DNA of 64,000 bases from Vogesella fluminis (GTDB taxonomy: Bacteria; Pseudomonadota; Gammaproteobacteria; Burkholderiales; Chromobacteriaceae). Positions 1-9,098 of the stretch are shown in pieces (the stretch's first letter is position 1; each line of letters opens with the position of its first letter). The notes beneath the pieces were generated by a model. The model searched no databases and was not told where the DNA came from. It saw nothing but the letters and a program-made list of their open reading frames with translations. The stretch covers positions 36,692 through 100,691 of the forward strand of contig NZ_BMYP01000011.1 in the NCBI RefSeq assembly GCF_014652335.1. Reading direction: 5' to 3'. A program made the position numbers and the translations under genes.

Positions 1-15
1 ACTGGCGGCCGGCAA

Positions 16-882
16 ATGAAGCAGCAAGGCCAGATCATCCGCAGTTACGGCCGCCGTTTCATCGTCGAGAGCGACAGCCGGCAATTTGATTGCACCACCC
101 GCGGCAAGCGCGTCGATTACGCCTGTGGCGACCACGTCGAGCTGTCCATCATCAACGACGAACAGGCGGTGATCGAGCAGGCCTGCGAACGCAAGAGCCT
201 GCTCTACCGCCAGGACGACTGGCGCACCAAGCTGATTGCGGCCAACGTCACGCGCATCGTGTTCGTCACCGCCGCGGTGCCAACACCCAGCGAGGAACTG
301 CTCAACCGCTGCCTGCTGGCCGCCGAGGCCGCCGACATCGAGCCTATCATCCTCGTCAACAAGTGTGACCTGCCGGAAACCGCCGGCTGGCTGGCCAAGC
401 TGCAGCCGTACCGCGAACTGGGCTACACCCTGGTCACCGTCAGCGCCCTGCACGACATCAACGAGCTGCTGCCGCTGGTCAAGGGCCAGACCTCGGTTTT
501 TGTCGGACAGTCCGGCATGGGCAAATCGACACTGACCAACGCGCTGCTGCCAGCCGCCGAGGCGCGCGTCGGCGATATTTCCACCGCGCTGGACGCCGGC
601 CGCCACACCACCACCCACGCCGCGCTCTACCATCTGGATGACGACAGCCACCTCATCGACTCGCCCGGCCTGCAGGAATTCGGCCTCAGCCACCTGGCTG
701 CCACCGAGCTGGCCGGCCTGTTCCCGGAAATGCGCCCCTATGTCGGCCACTGCCGCTTCCACAATTGCACCCACCGCGCCGAGCCCAATTGCGCGATCAA
801 GAGCGCCTGTGATGAAGGCCGCATCCGCCCGGCCAGGCTGGCTCTGCTGCAGAAACTGACGAATCAGCTTCTTAATGCGTAA
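16..882 (+). CDS. rsgA: Ribosome small-subunit-dependent GTPase A
   Basis: Circularly permuted GTPase that helps late maturation of the 30S ribosomal subunit in the cytoplasm. The G motifs come in permuted order: NKCDLP (residues 115-120, G4) precedes the P-loop GQSGMGKST (164-172, G1) and DSPG (215-218, G3). An N-terminal OB-fold-like region (about 1-70) comes first. The C-terminal zinc knuckle is visible as Cys246, Cys251, His253 and Cys259. The 288-residue length is normal for the family. The gene starts 15 bases from the window edge, so its upstream neighbour is not visible. Identification rests on motif order and is secure. Confidence 0.95.
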   Translation: MKQQGQIIRSYGRRFIVESDSRQFDCTTRGKRVDYACGDHVELSIINDEQAVIEQACERKSLLYRQDDWRTKLIAANVTRIVFVTAAVPTPSEELLNRCLLAAEAADIEPIILVNKCDLPETAGWLAKLQPYRELGYTLVTVSALHDINELLPLVKGQTSVFVGQSGMGKSTLTNALLPAAEARVGDISTALDAGRHTTTHAALYHLDDDSHLIDSPGLQEFGLSHLAATELAGLFPEMRPYVGHCRFHNCTHRAEPNCAIKSACDEGRIRPARLALLQKLTNQLLNA

Positions 883-1008
883 GGAATAAAATTTTCACAT
901 AACAAGCCGTTTACATTTTCTGGTGATGACCCTAATCTGTCACAAAACGACAACAAGGGGGCGCTAGCATCCCCCTCCATTCCGACAAAAAGACAAGGAG
1001 TCAGCATC

Positions 1009-1746
1009 ATGAATAAGCGAATCGCACTGGTTACCGGGGGCATGGGCGGCATCGGCACCGCCATCTGCAAGGCGCTGGCCGACAGCGGCCACATCGTGGC
1101 CACCACCTACAGCAAGCCGGGCAAGGAACAAGCCTGGTTGGCGGACATGAAGGAACAGGGTTACGACTTCCACGCCTTCCAGTGCGATGTCAGCGATTTC
1201 GACTCGTGCCAGCAGGCGGTGGCCGCCATCACCGAAAAACTTGGCCCGGTGGACGTACTGGTCAACAACGCCGGCATCACCCGCGACGCCAGCTTCCGCA
1301 AGCTGGGCAAGGCCGACTGGGACGCGGTGATCAGCACCAACCTCGATTCCGTGTTCAACGTGTGCAAGCCGGTGGTGGAATCGATGCTGGAGCGCGGTTT
1401 CGGTCGCGTGATCAACATCTCGTCGATCAACGGCCAGAAAGGCCAGTTCGGCCAGACCAACTACTCTGCCGCCAAGGCCGGCATGCACGGCTTCACCATG
1501 GCGCTGGCACAGGAAGTGGCGCGCAAGGGCGTGACCGTCAACACCATCAGCCCGGGTTACATCGGCACCGACATGGTGATGGCGGTACCGGAAGACGTGC
1601 GCAACAAGATCATCGCGCAGATCCCGGTCGGCCGGCTGGGCCAGCCGGAAGAAGTTGCCGGTCTGGTCAGCTACCTGGCCTCCGATCTGGCCGGTTTCAT
1701 GACCGGTGCCGACTTCACCATCAACGGCGGCCAGCACATGATGTAA
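1009..1746 (+). CDS. phaB: Acetoacetyl-CoA reductase (SDR family)
   Basis: NADPH-dependent reduction of acetoacetyl-CoA to (R)-3-hydroxybutyryl-CoA, the second step of polyhydroxybutyrate synthesis. The short-chain dehydrogenase signature is complete: cofactor loop TGGMGGIG (9-16), NNAGITRD (86-93), catalytic Ser near 138 and Tyr152-x3-Lys156. The length of 245 residues and the C-terminal GADFTINGGQHM end are typical of PhaB. AAGGAG lies just before the ATG. No phaA or phaC is adjacent, so the gene stands alone and is closed by its own terminator. A FabG-type ketoreductase is the alternative, but the NGGQHM tail favours PhaB. Confidence 0.88.
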   Translation: MNKRIALVTGGMGGIGTAICKALADSGHIVATTYSKPGKEQAWLADMKEQGYDFHAFQCDVSDFDSCQQAVAAITEKLGPVDVLVNNAGITRDASFRKLGKADWDAVISTNLDSVFNVCKPVVESMLERGFGRVINISSINGQKGQFGQTNYSAAKAGMHGFTMALAQEVARKGVTVNTISPGYIGTDMVMAVPEDVRNKIIAQIPVGRLGQPEEVAGLVSYLASDLAGFMTGADFTINGGQHMM

Positions 1747-1775
1747 GCACGCACGCCGCAAGGTTGGCCGCACGC

Positions 1776-1805
1776 AAAAAGCCGGGATACCTTCCCGGCT
1801 TTTTG
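1776..1805 (+). terminator. Rho-independent terminator after phaB
   Basis: A perfect 12-bp stem (1776-1787 with 1793-1804, AAAAAGCCGGGA / TCCCGGCTTTTT) around a 5-base loop, with A and T runs on the two sides, so it could act in either direction. A full copy of the 14-mer repeat (1759-1772) sits between the phaB stop and this hairpin. Confidence 0.9.
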
Positions 1806-1846
1806 CTATGCTGCTCTCCCCTTTTTCACACTGATGGAGTCCTGCC

Positions 1847-2347
1847 ATGGCAGAACAGCTGCTGATCGCCGAAGGCTCGCGCGAGGCGCAATACCAGGCC
1901 CTGTTGCCGCAGGTGCTGGCACTGATCGAATCCGAGAGCGACATCATCGCCGCCATGGCCAACTGCAGCGCCGCGATCCAGCAGACCTTCAACTGGCTGT
2001 GGACCGGCTTTTATCTGGTCAAGGGCGAGCAGCTGGTGCTGGGGCCGTTCCAGGGCCCGATCGCCTGCACCCGCATTCCGAAAGGCCGCGGCGTGTGCGG
2101 CAGCGCCTGGGCGCAGGCGCAGACGCTGATCGTGCCGGACGTGGACGCCTTCCCCGGCCACATCGCCTGCTCGTCGGCGGCACGCTCCGAGATCGTGCTG
2201 CCAGTGTGTGATGCCGCCGGTACGGTGCTGGCGGTGCTGGACATCGACGCCAGCGAACTGGCGCAGTTCAGCGAGCTTGACCAGCGCTACCTGGCGCCGG
2301 TGTGCGCAGCGCTGGGCAAGCTGTTCGGCCAGCCGGCAAGCATCTGA
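1847..2347 (+). CDS. msrC: Free methionine-(R)-sulfoxide reductase (GAF domain)
   Basis: Reduces free L-methionine-(R)-sulfoxide, a repair and antioxidant role in the cytoplasm. The 166-residue protein is a single GAF domain carrying the fRMsr signature: GPFQGP, then Cys74 (ACTRIP), Cys84 (GVCG) and Cys108 (HIACSSAARSEIVLPV). These are the three cysteines used by the E. coli enzyme. It is monocistronic between the phaB terminator and the convergent kinase gene at 2360, whose stop lies only 12 bases away. The family assignment is secure. Confidence 0.9.
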   Translation: MAEQLLIAEGSREAQYQALLPQVLALIESESDIIAAMANCSAAIQQTFNWLWTGFYLVKGEQLVLGPFQGPIACTRIPKGRGVCGSAWAQAQTLIVPDVDAFPGHIACSSAARSEIVLPVCDAAGTVLAVLDIDASELAQFSELDQRYLAPVCAALGKLFGQPASI

Positions 2348-2359
2348 CCCACCCGGCAC

Positions 2360-4420
2360 CTACAGCACAGCCAGCCCTGCCGCAGCCAGTGCCGGCTCGC
2401 ACGGCAGCCACACACTGAACACCGCGCCACCCTGCGACTGATTGGCAGCCTCGATCACGCCGCCACTACGCTCCGCCAGCCCCTGGCACACCCACAGCCC
2501 GAGGCCGGTCCCGTCGTGCTTGCTGGTGAAGAACGGATCGAACAGCCGCGCCATGTCGGCCTCGGCGATGCCGTTGCCGTTGTCGGCCACGCTCAGGCGC
2601 AGGCCGGGACGGCCGTCGCTGCCGGGGGCGTCGTGCGCCGACAGCGTCAGCACCCCGCCCTGCGGCATCGCCTGGATCGCGTTCAGGATCAGGTTGATCA
2701 GGATCTGCTGCAGCTCGAAACGGTTGGCCAGCAGCGTGGCGCTGCTGTGCCACTGTTTCACCACCGCGATATTGCCGCGGTTCATCTGGTAGCCGACCAG
2801 CAACAGGCTGTCCTGAAATACCTCCCGCGGCTGCACCTGCTGCAGGTCGCCGGCATACTCGCTCGGCCGCGCGTACTGCAAGAGCTTGGCCACGATCAGC
2901 CTGATGCGCTGCACCTGTTCGCGCATCAGGCGGATTTCCGGCAGTACCGGCGCCGCCGCCTCGCCCAGCAGCTCCTGCATCAGCTCCAGATTGCCCTGGA
3001 TCACCGCCACCGGATTGTTGATCTCGTGTGCGGTGCCGGCCGCCAGCTGGCCGATGGCGGCCAGTTTTTCCGACTTGAACAGCTGCTGCTGCGCGCTGAG
3101 CAGGGTGTGGTTGGCCGCCGCCAGCTCGCGCGTGCGCTCCGCCACCTTGCCGTCCAGCTCGCCGGCCCAGCGCAGCATGGCCTGGTTCTGCGCCTCCAGC
3201 CGCGCCAGCAGCGCGTCGAAATGCGCGGCCAGCAAGGCCAGCTCGTCCTGCTGCGGCAAGGTGCCGACGCGGGCATCCAGCCGGCCGGCAGCCACTTCGC
3301 TCATGGTCTGGCGCAGGCGCTCCACCGGGCCGATCACCGAGCGTGCAAAACGCCAGCTCACCCACGCCGCCGCCGCCATGGTGATGGCGAACAGCACGAA
3401 CAGCACCGCCAGCGCCATCCACTTGGCCAGCACGAACGGCTGCTCCAGAAACCCGACATACAGCATGCCAATACGTTGGCCGCGGCTGTCGCGCAGCGGC
3501 TGGTAGCCGGAGACATACCAGTCGCTGACCACCCGCGCCCGGTTCAGCCACGCCTGACCACGGCCCAGCACCTGCGCCGACACCTCCTGCGACACGCGGC
3601 TACCGATTACCCGTCCGCCGCGCGGCTGAGTCACCGTGGTGGCGATGCGGGTGTCGTCAAGGAATAGTGTGGCCGAACCGCGGCTGCTGGCCGGCAGCGA
3701 ACCCTGCGGGTACACCAGCCGGCGGATACGATCGATGAACTCGAGATTGCGGTTCAGCAATACGCCGCCGACCAGCACCAGCGGCCGCCCCGGCACCCTG
3801 GCCGCGGCATGCAGCAACAGGCCGTTGTCACTGACACGACGCCCGCTCGGCCGCGCGCCGGGCGTCGCCAGCAGCACGATGTGTGAGCGGGTGCGCAACG
3901 ACGGCGACAGCGCGGCCAGCTGCGCCGGGCTGAACACGTCCAGCATGGTGCGCTGCGTGCCGCCGCTGGCGGCCAGTGCCACCGACGGCTGCGGATAGCG
4001 CAGGCCCAGGCTGGCCGGCAGCGAAGCCGCCACTACCCGCTGGTGCGCATCCAGCAACAGCAGATAGTCCAGCCCCAGGCTGCGCGCCCGCTCGCGCAAC
4101 AGCACATCGGAGGAGCGGGCGCGCGGCTGGCGGCGGGCATCGGCCAAGGCCTCGGAACTGGCCAGCGCCTCGATGCTGCGGCCAACGTCGTTCTGCACCC
4201 GCTCGAAATAGGTAGCCGCCACCGCCAGATCGCTGCGCACCTTGAACACCAGCAACTCCTCGAATGCCGCCCCGCCCCAGCCGGCCAGCAACAGCAGCAG
4301 CACCGGAAAGCCGACCGCCAGCGGCAGCAGCGCCAGGGTGACGAAGCGAGTGCGTACCGAACGGTTCAGCGGCTGCAGCAGGCGCCGCCACAGGCCGGCT
4401 ACTCGCCCCAGGACAGGCAT
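2360..4420 (-). CDS. Membrane sensor histidine kinase paired with sigma-54 regulator
   Basis: Two-component sensor of 686 residues. TM1 spans about 26-48, followed by a roughly 285-residue extracytoplasmic Cache-like sensing region, TM2 about 335-357, a HAMP segment (RSVIGPVERLR), a coiled linker (405-450), and a HisKA domain with phospho-acceptor His465 in GTAHEINNP. The ATPase domain has an N box (ILNAIQAM), DNGNGI and GTGLGL. Its ATG overlaps the end of the response-regulator gene by 22 bases, so the two are co-transcribed and act as a pair. The ligand is unknown. The position next to the formate dehydrogenase operon suggests a role in its control, which is inference. Confidence 0.85.
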   Translation of the reverse strand: MPVLGRVAGLWRRLLQPLNRSVRTRFVTLALLPLAVGFPVLLLLLAGWGGAAFEELLVFKVRSDLAVAATYFERVQNDVGRSIEALASSEALADARRQPRARSSDVLLRERARSLGLDYLLLLDAHQRVVAASLPASLGLRYPQPSVALAASGGTQRTMLDVFSPAQLAALSPSLRTRSHIVLLATPGARPSGRRVSDNGLLLHAAARVPGRPLVLVGGVLLNRNLEFIDRIRRLVYPQGSLPASSRGSATLFLDDTRIATTVTQPRGGRVIGSRVSQEVSAQVLGRGQAWLNRARVVSDWYVSGYQPLRDSRGQRIGMLYVGFLEQPFVLAKWMALAVLFVLFAITMAAAAWVSWRFARSVIGPVERLRQTMSEVAAGRLDARVGTLPQQDELALLAAHFDALLARLEAQNQAMLRWAGELDGKVAERTRELAAANHTLLSAQQQLFKSEKLAAIGQLAAGTAHEINNPVAVIQGNLELMQELLGEAAAPVLPEIRLMREQVQRIRLIVAKLLQYARPSEYAGDLQQVQPREVFQDSLLLVGYQMNRGNIAVVKQWHSSATLLANRFELQQILINLILNAIQAMPQGGVLTLSAHDAPGSDGRPGLRLSVADNGNGIAEADMARLFDPFFTSKHDGTGLGLWVCQGLAERSGGVIEAANQSQGGAVFSVWLPCEPALAAAGLAVL

Positions 4421-5805
4421 TTGCGCTCCAGCGTCTTGCGGGAAATGCCGAGCCGGCGCGCCGCCTCCGACTTGTTGCCGGCACAGGCGGCCAGCACCGC
4501 GCGAATATGACGGGTTTCGACCTGACTCAGGCTCTCTTCCGCCGGCGCCACCCCGACCAACGGCTCACCGGCGGCCGGCGGCAGCCGCGTCGCCGGCAGG
4601 TCCTGCGGCAGATAGCCAAGAATCAGCGAGCGTTCGATCAGGTTTTTCAGCTCGCGTATATTGCCCGGCCAGTCGTAGGCGGCCATCGCTGCCAGCAGCG
4701 CCGGCTCCACCTCCACCGGCGCCACCCCCAGCGCCGGGCTGAGCAGATCCATAAAGTGCGCCACCAGCTCCGGCAGGTCCTCGGTGCGCTCGCGCAGCGG
4801 CGGCAGCGCCAGCTCCAGCACCTGCAAGCGGTAGTACAGGTCGGCACGGAAGCGGCCGGCGGCGACCTCGTCCGCCAGCGGCTTGTTGCTGGCGGCGATC
4901 ACCCGCACGTCGACCTTGATTTCCTGCTCCGAGCCGACCGGGCGGATGCTGCGTTCCTCCAGTACCCGCAGCAGCTTGGCCTGGATCGCCAGCGGCAGCT
5001 CGGCCACCTCGTCCAGGAACAACGTGCCGCCGCGCGCGTAGTAGAACAGCCCGTCGCGGCTGGCGGCGGCGCCGGTATAGGCGCCCTTCAGATGGCCGAA
5101 CAGCTCGCTCTCGATCAGCTCCTGCGTGATCGCCGCGCAGTTGACCGGCACGAAGCTGGCGTCGGCGCGCGGGCTGAGCTGGTGCAGCGCGCGCGCCACC
5201 ACCTCCTTGCCGGTGCCGGATTCGCCCTGTATCAGCACCGTCGACGGCATCGGCGCGAAGCGCTGCAGCAGGCCGCGCAGCCCGGCGATCGCCGCCGAGT
5301 GCCCGATCAGGCCATCGCGGCTGACCTTGCTGCGACTGGCGTGCGATGCCACCTCGCGGCGCAGCACCCAGTTTTCCGCCTCCAGCCGCGCGCGCTCGAA
5401 GGCGCGACGGGCGGCGTTGATCAGCTGTGCCAGCGAGAACGGCTTGAGCAGGAAATCCGACGCGCCGGCGCGCAGCGCGTCGATGGCGGTTTCCACGTCG
5501 GCAAACGCGGTCATCAGGATCACTTCGCTGTTGACGCCGCGCTCGCGCAACTGTTTCAGCCAGTTGACGCCGGACATGCCCGGCAGCGAGATGTCGAGCA
5601 CGATCAGGTCGAAGCGCTGCTGCGCCACCAGCGGCTCGGCCGCTTCCACGCTGCCGGCGGTGTGCACGCTGCCGCAGCGCGACTCCAGCGCCCGCTTGAT
5701 GAAATTGACCATGCCCGGCTCGTCATCGACCACCAGCACGCTGTAGCTGTCCCACTGCCTGGCCGCCGCATTTTTGCTTGCGGCCAACGTTTCGTCTTGC
5801 TGCAA
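4399..5805 (-). CDS. Sigma-54-dependent NtrC-family response regulator
   Basis: Phosphorylation-controlled activator of RpoN promoters. An N-terminal receiver (VLVVDDEP, LDISLPG phospho-Asp) is followed by an AAA+ domain with Walker A GESGTGKE, a GAYTGA loop (the Tyr form of GAFTGA that contacts sigma-54), Walker B LFLDEV, an arginine-finger region, and a C-terminal Fis-type helix-turn-helix (NKSEAARRLGISRKTLERK). I prefer a TTG start at 5803-5805 because GAGGGG lies 8 bases upstream. The ATG at 5893-5895 gives 30 more residues but has no visible ribosome site. The gene is divergent from fdnG, whose promoter has sigma-54 spacing, so the likely target is next door. Confidence 0.88.
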   Translation of the reverse strand: MQQDETLAASKNAAARQWDSYSVLVVDDEPGMVNFIKRALESRCGSVHTAGSVEAAEPLVAQQRFDLIVLDISLPGMSGVNWLKQLRERGVNSEVILMTAFADVETAIDALRAGASDFLLKPFSLAQLINAARRAFERARLEAENWVLRREVASHASRSKVSRDGLIGHSAAIAGLRGLLQRFAPMPSTVLIQGESGTGKEVVARALHQLSPRADASFVPVNCAAITQELIESELFGHLKGAYTGAAASRDGLFYYARGGTLFLDEVAELPLAIQAKLLRVLEERSIRPVGSEQEIKVDVRVIAASNKPLADEVAAGRFRADLYYRLQVLELALPPLRERTEDLPELVAHFMDLLSPALGVAPVEVEPALLAAMAAYDWPGNIRELKNLIERSLILGYLPQDLPATRLPPAAGEPLVGVAPAEESLSQVETRHIRAVLAACAGNKSEAARRLGISRKTLERKCLSWGE

Positions 5806-5945
5806 AAGCTTGTTCCCCTCATGGACAAATTGACCCAGCCCGCGCAGCGGCGTTGCGACTATTTGTCCGTTCAAGCCGGGCCTGATGACCGGCATTCATG
5901 ACGCAAGTGACTGTTTATTCTGGGTTTTGACAAAAGCCCTACCAC

Positions 5946-5961
5946 GGGCACGGCAAATGCT
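5946..5961 (+). promoter_or_regulatory. Sigma-54 (-24/-12) promoter for the fdn operon
   Basis: GGGCACGGCAAATGCT matches the RpoN consensus TGGCACG-N4-TTGCW at all but two positions and keeps the invariant GG-N10-GC spacing (GG 5947-5948, GC 5959-5960). It points toward fdnG, with an expected transcript start near 5972 and a leader of about 55 bases. The gene on the opposite side encodes a sigma-54 activator. The assignment is made by eye; expression under this factor is inferred. Confidence 0.7.
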
Positions 5962-6026
5962 ATGCCAAGACTATTGCGCGGGCTCGCCCGCGTCAAACGC
6001 GACAACCCAAAAACAAGAGGAGAGCC

Positions 6027-9000
6027 ATGATGGAAGTGAACCGGCGGCAGTTCTTCAAACTGAGCGCGGCGCAGATCGGCACCGCTAGCCTGGTGGGCAT
6101 GGGCTTCAGCCCCAGCCAGGCGCTGGCCGAGGTGCGCCAGTACAAGCTGATGGGCGCCAGGGAGACGCGCAACACCTGTACCTACTGCTCGGTCGGCTGC
6201 GGCGTGATCCTGTACAGCCTCGGCGATGGCGCCAGGAACGCCAAGTCGGAGATCTTCCACATTGAGGGCGATCCGGATCACCCGGTCAGCCGCGGCTCGC
6301 TGTGCCCGAAAGGCGCCGGCCTGCTCGACTTCATCCACAGCCCGAAACGGCTGCAATACCCGGAAGTGCGCGAGGCTGGCAGCAGCGAGTGGAAACGCAT
6401 CGGCTGGCACGACGCCATCCACCGCATCGCCCGCCACATGAAGGCCGACCGCGACGCCAACATCGTCGCGACCAACGCTGACGGCGTGCCGGTCAACCGC
6501 TGGCTGACCACCGCCATGCTGACCGCCTCCGCCGGCTCCAACGAGACCGGCATCATCACCCAGAAATTCCTGCGCAGCCTGGGCATCATCGCCACCGACG
6601 CGCAGGCGCGCGTCTGTCACGGCCCGACGGTGTCGGCGCTGGCGTCCACCTTCGGCCGCGGCGCGATGACCAACAGCTGGGTCGACATCAAGAACGCCGA
6701 CTTCATCCTGGTGATGGGCGGCAACGCCGCCGAGGCGCACCCGGTCGGCTTCAAATGGGCCATCGAAGCCAAGAAGACCCGCGGCAGCAAGCTGATGGTG
6801 GTCGATCCGCGCTACAACCGCACCGCCGCGGTGTCCGACCTCTACCTGCCGATCCGCGCCGGTGCCGATATCCCCTTCCTCGGCGGCGTCATCAACTGGC
6901 TGATCGCCAACGACAAGATCCACTGGGACTACGTGAAGGCCTACACCAACGCCAGCTTCATCGTCGGCGACGGCTTTGCCTTCGAGGACGGCCTGTTTTC
7001 CGGCTACGACGAGGCCAAGGACAAGTACGACCACAGCAGCTGGACTTACGCGCTGGACGAGGCCGGCAACGCCAGAACCGACCCCACGCTGCAGCATCCG
7101 CGCTGTGTGTGGCAGCTGATGAAGGCGCACTTCGCCCGCTACACGCCGGAAGTGGTCACCAACCTGTGCGGCACGCCGGTGGATGGCTTCCTCGAAGTCT
7201 GCAAACAGCTGGGCGAAACCGCGCGTCCGGACAAGGTCGGCACCATCCTGTACGCGCTGGGCTGGACGCAGCACACCGTGGGCGCGCAGAACATCCGCAC
7301 CATGGCGATCATCCAGCTGCTGCTGGGCAATATGGGCATGCCCGGCGGCGGCGTGAACGCGCTGCGCGGCCACTCCAACATCCAGGGGCTGTCCGACCTC
7401 GGCCTGCTGTCGACCAGCCTGCCCGGCTACCTGACGCTGCCCAACGAAAAAGACCACCCCGACTTCGCCAGCTACCTCGCCAAGACCACGCCCAAGCCGC
7501 TGCAGCCGGGGCAGATGAACTACTGGGGCAATACACCGAAGTTCTTCGTCAGCCTGATGAAGTGGCTGTGGGGCGACAACGCGCGCCAGGACAACGACTG
7601 GGGCTACCACTGGCTGCCGAAGTGGGACAAGCTGTACGACGTGCTGCACATCGTCGAGCTGATGCACCAGGGCAAGATGAACGGCTTCATCGTGCAGGGC
7701 TTCAACCCGCTGGCGTCCTTCCCCGACGCCAACAAGGTCACCGAATCGTTCTCCAAGCTGAAATACATGGTGATCATCGACCCGATCGCCACCGAGACCT
7801 CTACCTTCTGGCAGAACCACGGCGACAGTCACGACGTCGACCCGGCCAGGATCCAGACCGAGGTGTTCCGCCTGCCGTCCACCTGCTTTGCCGAAGAAGA
7901 CGGCGCCATCGTCAACTCCAGCCGCTGGCTGCAGTGGCACTGGAAAGGCGCCGACGCGCCGGGCGAGGCCAAGGGTGACAACGAGATCATCGGCGAGCTG
8001 TTCACCGCGCTGCGCGAGCAGTACCGCAAGGAAGGCGGCAAGGTGGCTGAGCCTATCCTCAACGTGGCGTGGAACTACCGCGACCCGGCGGCACCGTCGC
8101 CGGAGGAACTGGCCAAGGAAATGAACGGCAAGGCACTGGCCGACCTGCCGGACCCGAAAGAGCCGGGGAAATTCCTGGCCAGGAAAGGCGAGCAGATCCC
8201 CGGCTTTGCCGCGCTGCAAGACGACGGCAGCACCGCGAGCGCCTGCTGGATCTTTGCCGGCTGCTGGACGCAGGCCGGCAACCAGATGGCACGCCGCGAC
8301 AACAGCGACACCGGCCTGGGCAACACCCCCGGCTGGGCCTGGGCGTGGCCGGCCAACCGCCGCATCCTGTACAACCGCGCCAGCTGCGACCCGGCCGGCC
8401 AGCCGTGGGACGCCAAGCGCAAGCTGATCGGCTGGAACGGCGAAAAATGGGCCGGTGCCGACATCCCCGACTTCAAGGCCGATGCCGGCCCCGATAGCGG
8501 CATGAACCCGTTCATCATGAACCCGGAGGGCGTGGCGCGGCTGTTCTGCACCGACAAGCTGGCCGACGGCCCCTTCCCCGAGCACTACGAGCCGATGGAA
8601 AGCCCGATCGGCACCAACCCGCTGCACCCGAAAGTGGTCAGCAGCCCGGCGGTGCGCATCTTCAACACCGACCGCGAGCGCCTGGGCACCCATCACGACT
8701 ACCCGTACGTGGGCACCACCTATCGGCTGACCGAACACTTCCAGTTCTGGACCAAGTCGGTGCTGCTCAACGCCATCGCGCAGCCGGAGCAGTTCGTCGA
8801 GATCGGCGAGGCGCTGGCGCGCGAAAAAGGCATCGTCCAGGGCGACACGGTGAAGGTCAGCTCCAAGCGCGGCTTCATCAAGGCCAAGGCGGTGGTCACC
8901 AAGCGGCTGATGGCGCTGAAGGTCAACGGCCAGACCGTGCACCAGATCGGCATCCCGCTGCACTGGGGCTGGGAGGGTGTGGCGCAGAAGGGCTACCTCA

Positions 9001-9086
9001 CCAACAGCCTGCCGCCGGCGGTGGGCGACTGCAACACGCAGACCCCGGAGTACAAGTCTTTCCTCGTCAACCTGGAAAAAGCATAA
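6027..9086 (+). CDS. fdnG: Formate dehydrogenase-N type, catalytic alpha subunit (Mo/W-bis-MGD, Cys form)
   Basis: Periplasmic molybdopterin subunit that oxidises formate to CO2 and feeds electrons to quinone through the beta and gamma subunits. A twin-arginine signal begins at residue 5 (NRRQFFKLSAAQIG). The [4Fe-4S] ligands are Cys51, Cys54, Cys58 and Cys93. The active-site position, selenocysteine in E. coli FdnG, is Cys197 here (ARVCHGPTV, codon TGT at 6615-6617), so no SECIS element is needed. The 1019-residue length is normal. It is first in an operon with its electron-transfer subunits and two maturation factors. GAGGAG precedes the start. Confidence 0.95.
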   Translation: MMEVNRRQFFKLSAAQIGTASLVGMGFSPSQALAEVRQYKLMGARETRNTCTYCSVGCGVILYSLGDGARNAKSEIFHIEGDPDHPVSRGSLCPKGAGLLDFIHSPKRLQYPEVREAGSSEWKRIGWHDAIHRIARHMKADRDANIVATNADGVPVNRWLTTAMLTASAGSNETGIITQKFLRSLGIIATDAQARVCHGPTVSALASTFGRGAMTNSWVDIKNADFILVMGGNAAEAHPVGFKWAIEAKKTRGSKLMVVDPRYNRTAAVSDLYLPIRAGADIPFLGGVINWLIANDKIHWDYVKAYTNASFIVGDGFAFEDGLFSGYDEAKDKYDHSSWTYALDEAGNARTDPTLQHPRCVWQLMKAHFARYTPEVVTNLCGTPVDGFLEVCKQLGETARPDKVGTILYALGWTQHTVGAQNIRTMAIIQLLLGNMGMPGGGVNALRGHSNIQGLSDLGLLSTSLPGYLTLPNEKDHPDFASYLAKTTPKPLQPGQMNYWGNTPKFFVSLMKWLWGDNARQDNDWGYHWLPKWDKLYDVLHIVELMHQGKMNGFIVQGFNPLASFPDANKVTESFSKLKYMVIIDPIATETSTFWQNHGDSHDVDPARIQTEVFRLPSTCFAEEDGAIVNSSRWLQWHWKGADAPGEAKGDNEIIGELFTALREQYRKEGGKVAEPILNVAWNYRDPAAPSPEELAKEMNGKALADLPDPKEPGKFLARKGEQIPGFAALQDDGSTASACWIFAGCWTQAGNQMARRDNSDTGLGNTPGWAWAWPANRRILYNRASCDPAGQPWDAKRKLIGWNGEKWAGADIPDFKADAGPDSGMNPFIMNPEGVARLFCTDKLADGPFPEHYEPMESPIGTNPLHPKVVSSPAVRIFNTDRERLGTHHDYPYVGTTYRLTEHFQFWTKSVLLNAIAQPEQFVEIGEALAREKGIVQGDTVKVSSKRGFIKAKAVVTKRLMALKVNGQTVHQIGIPLHWGWEGVAQKGYLTNSLPPAVGDCNTQTPEYKSFLVNLEKA

Positions 9087-9098
9087 GGAGCGCCGGAC

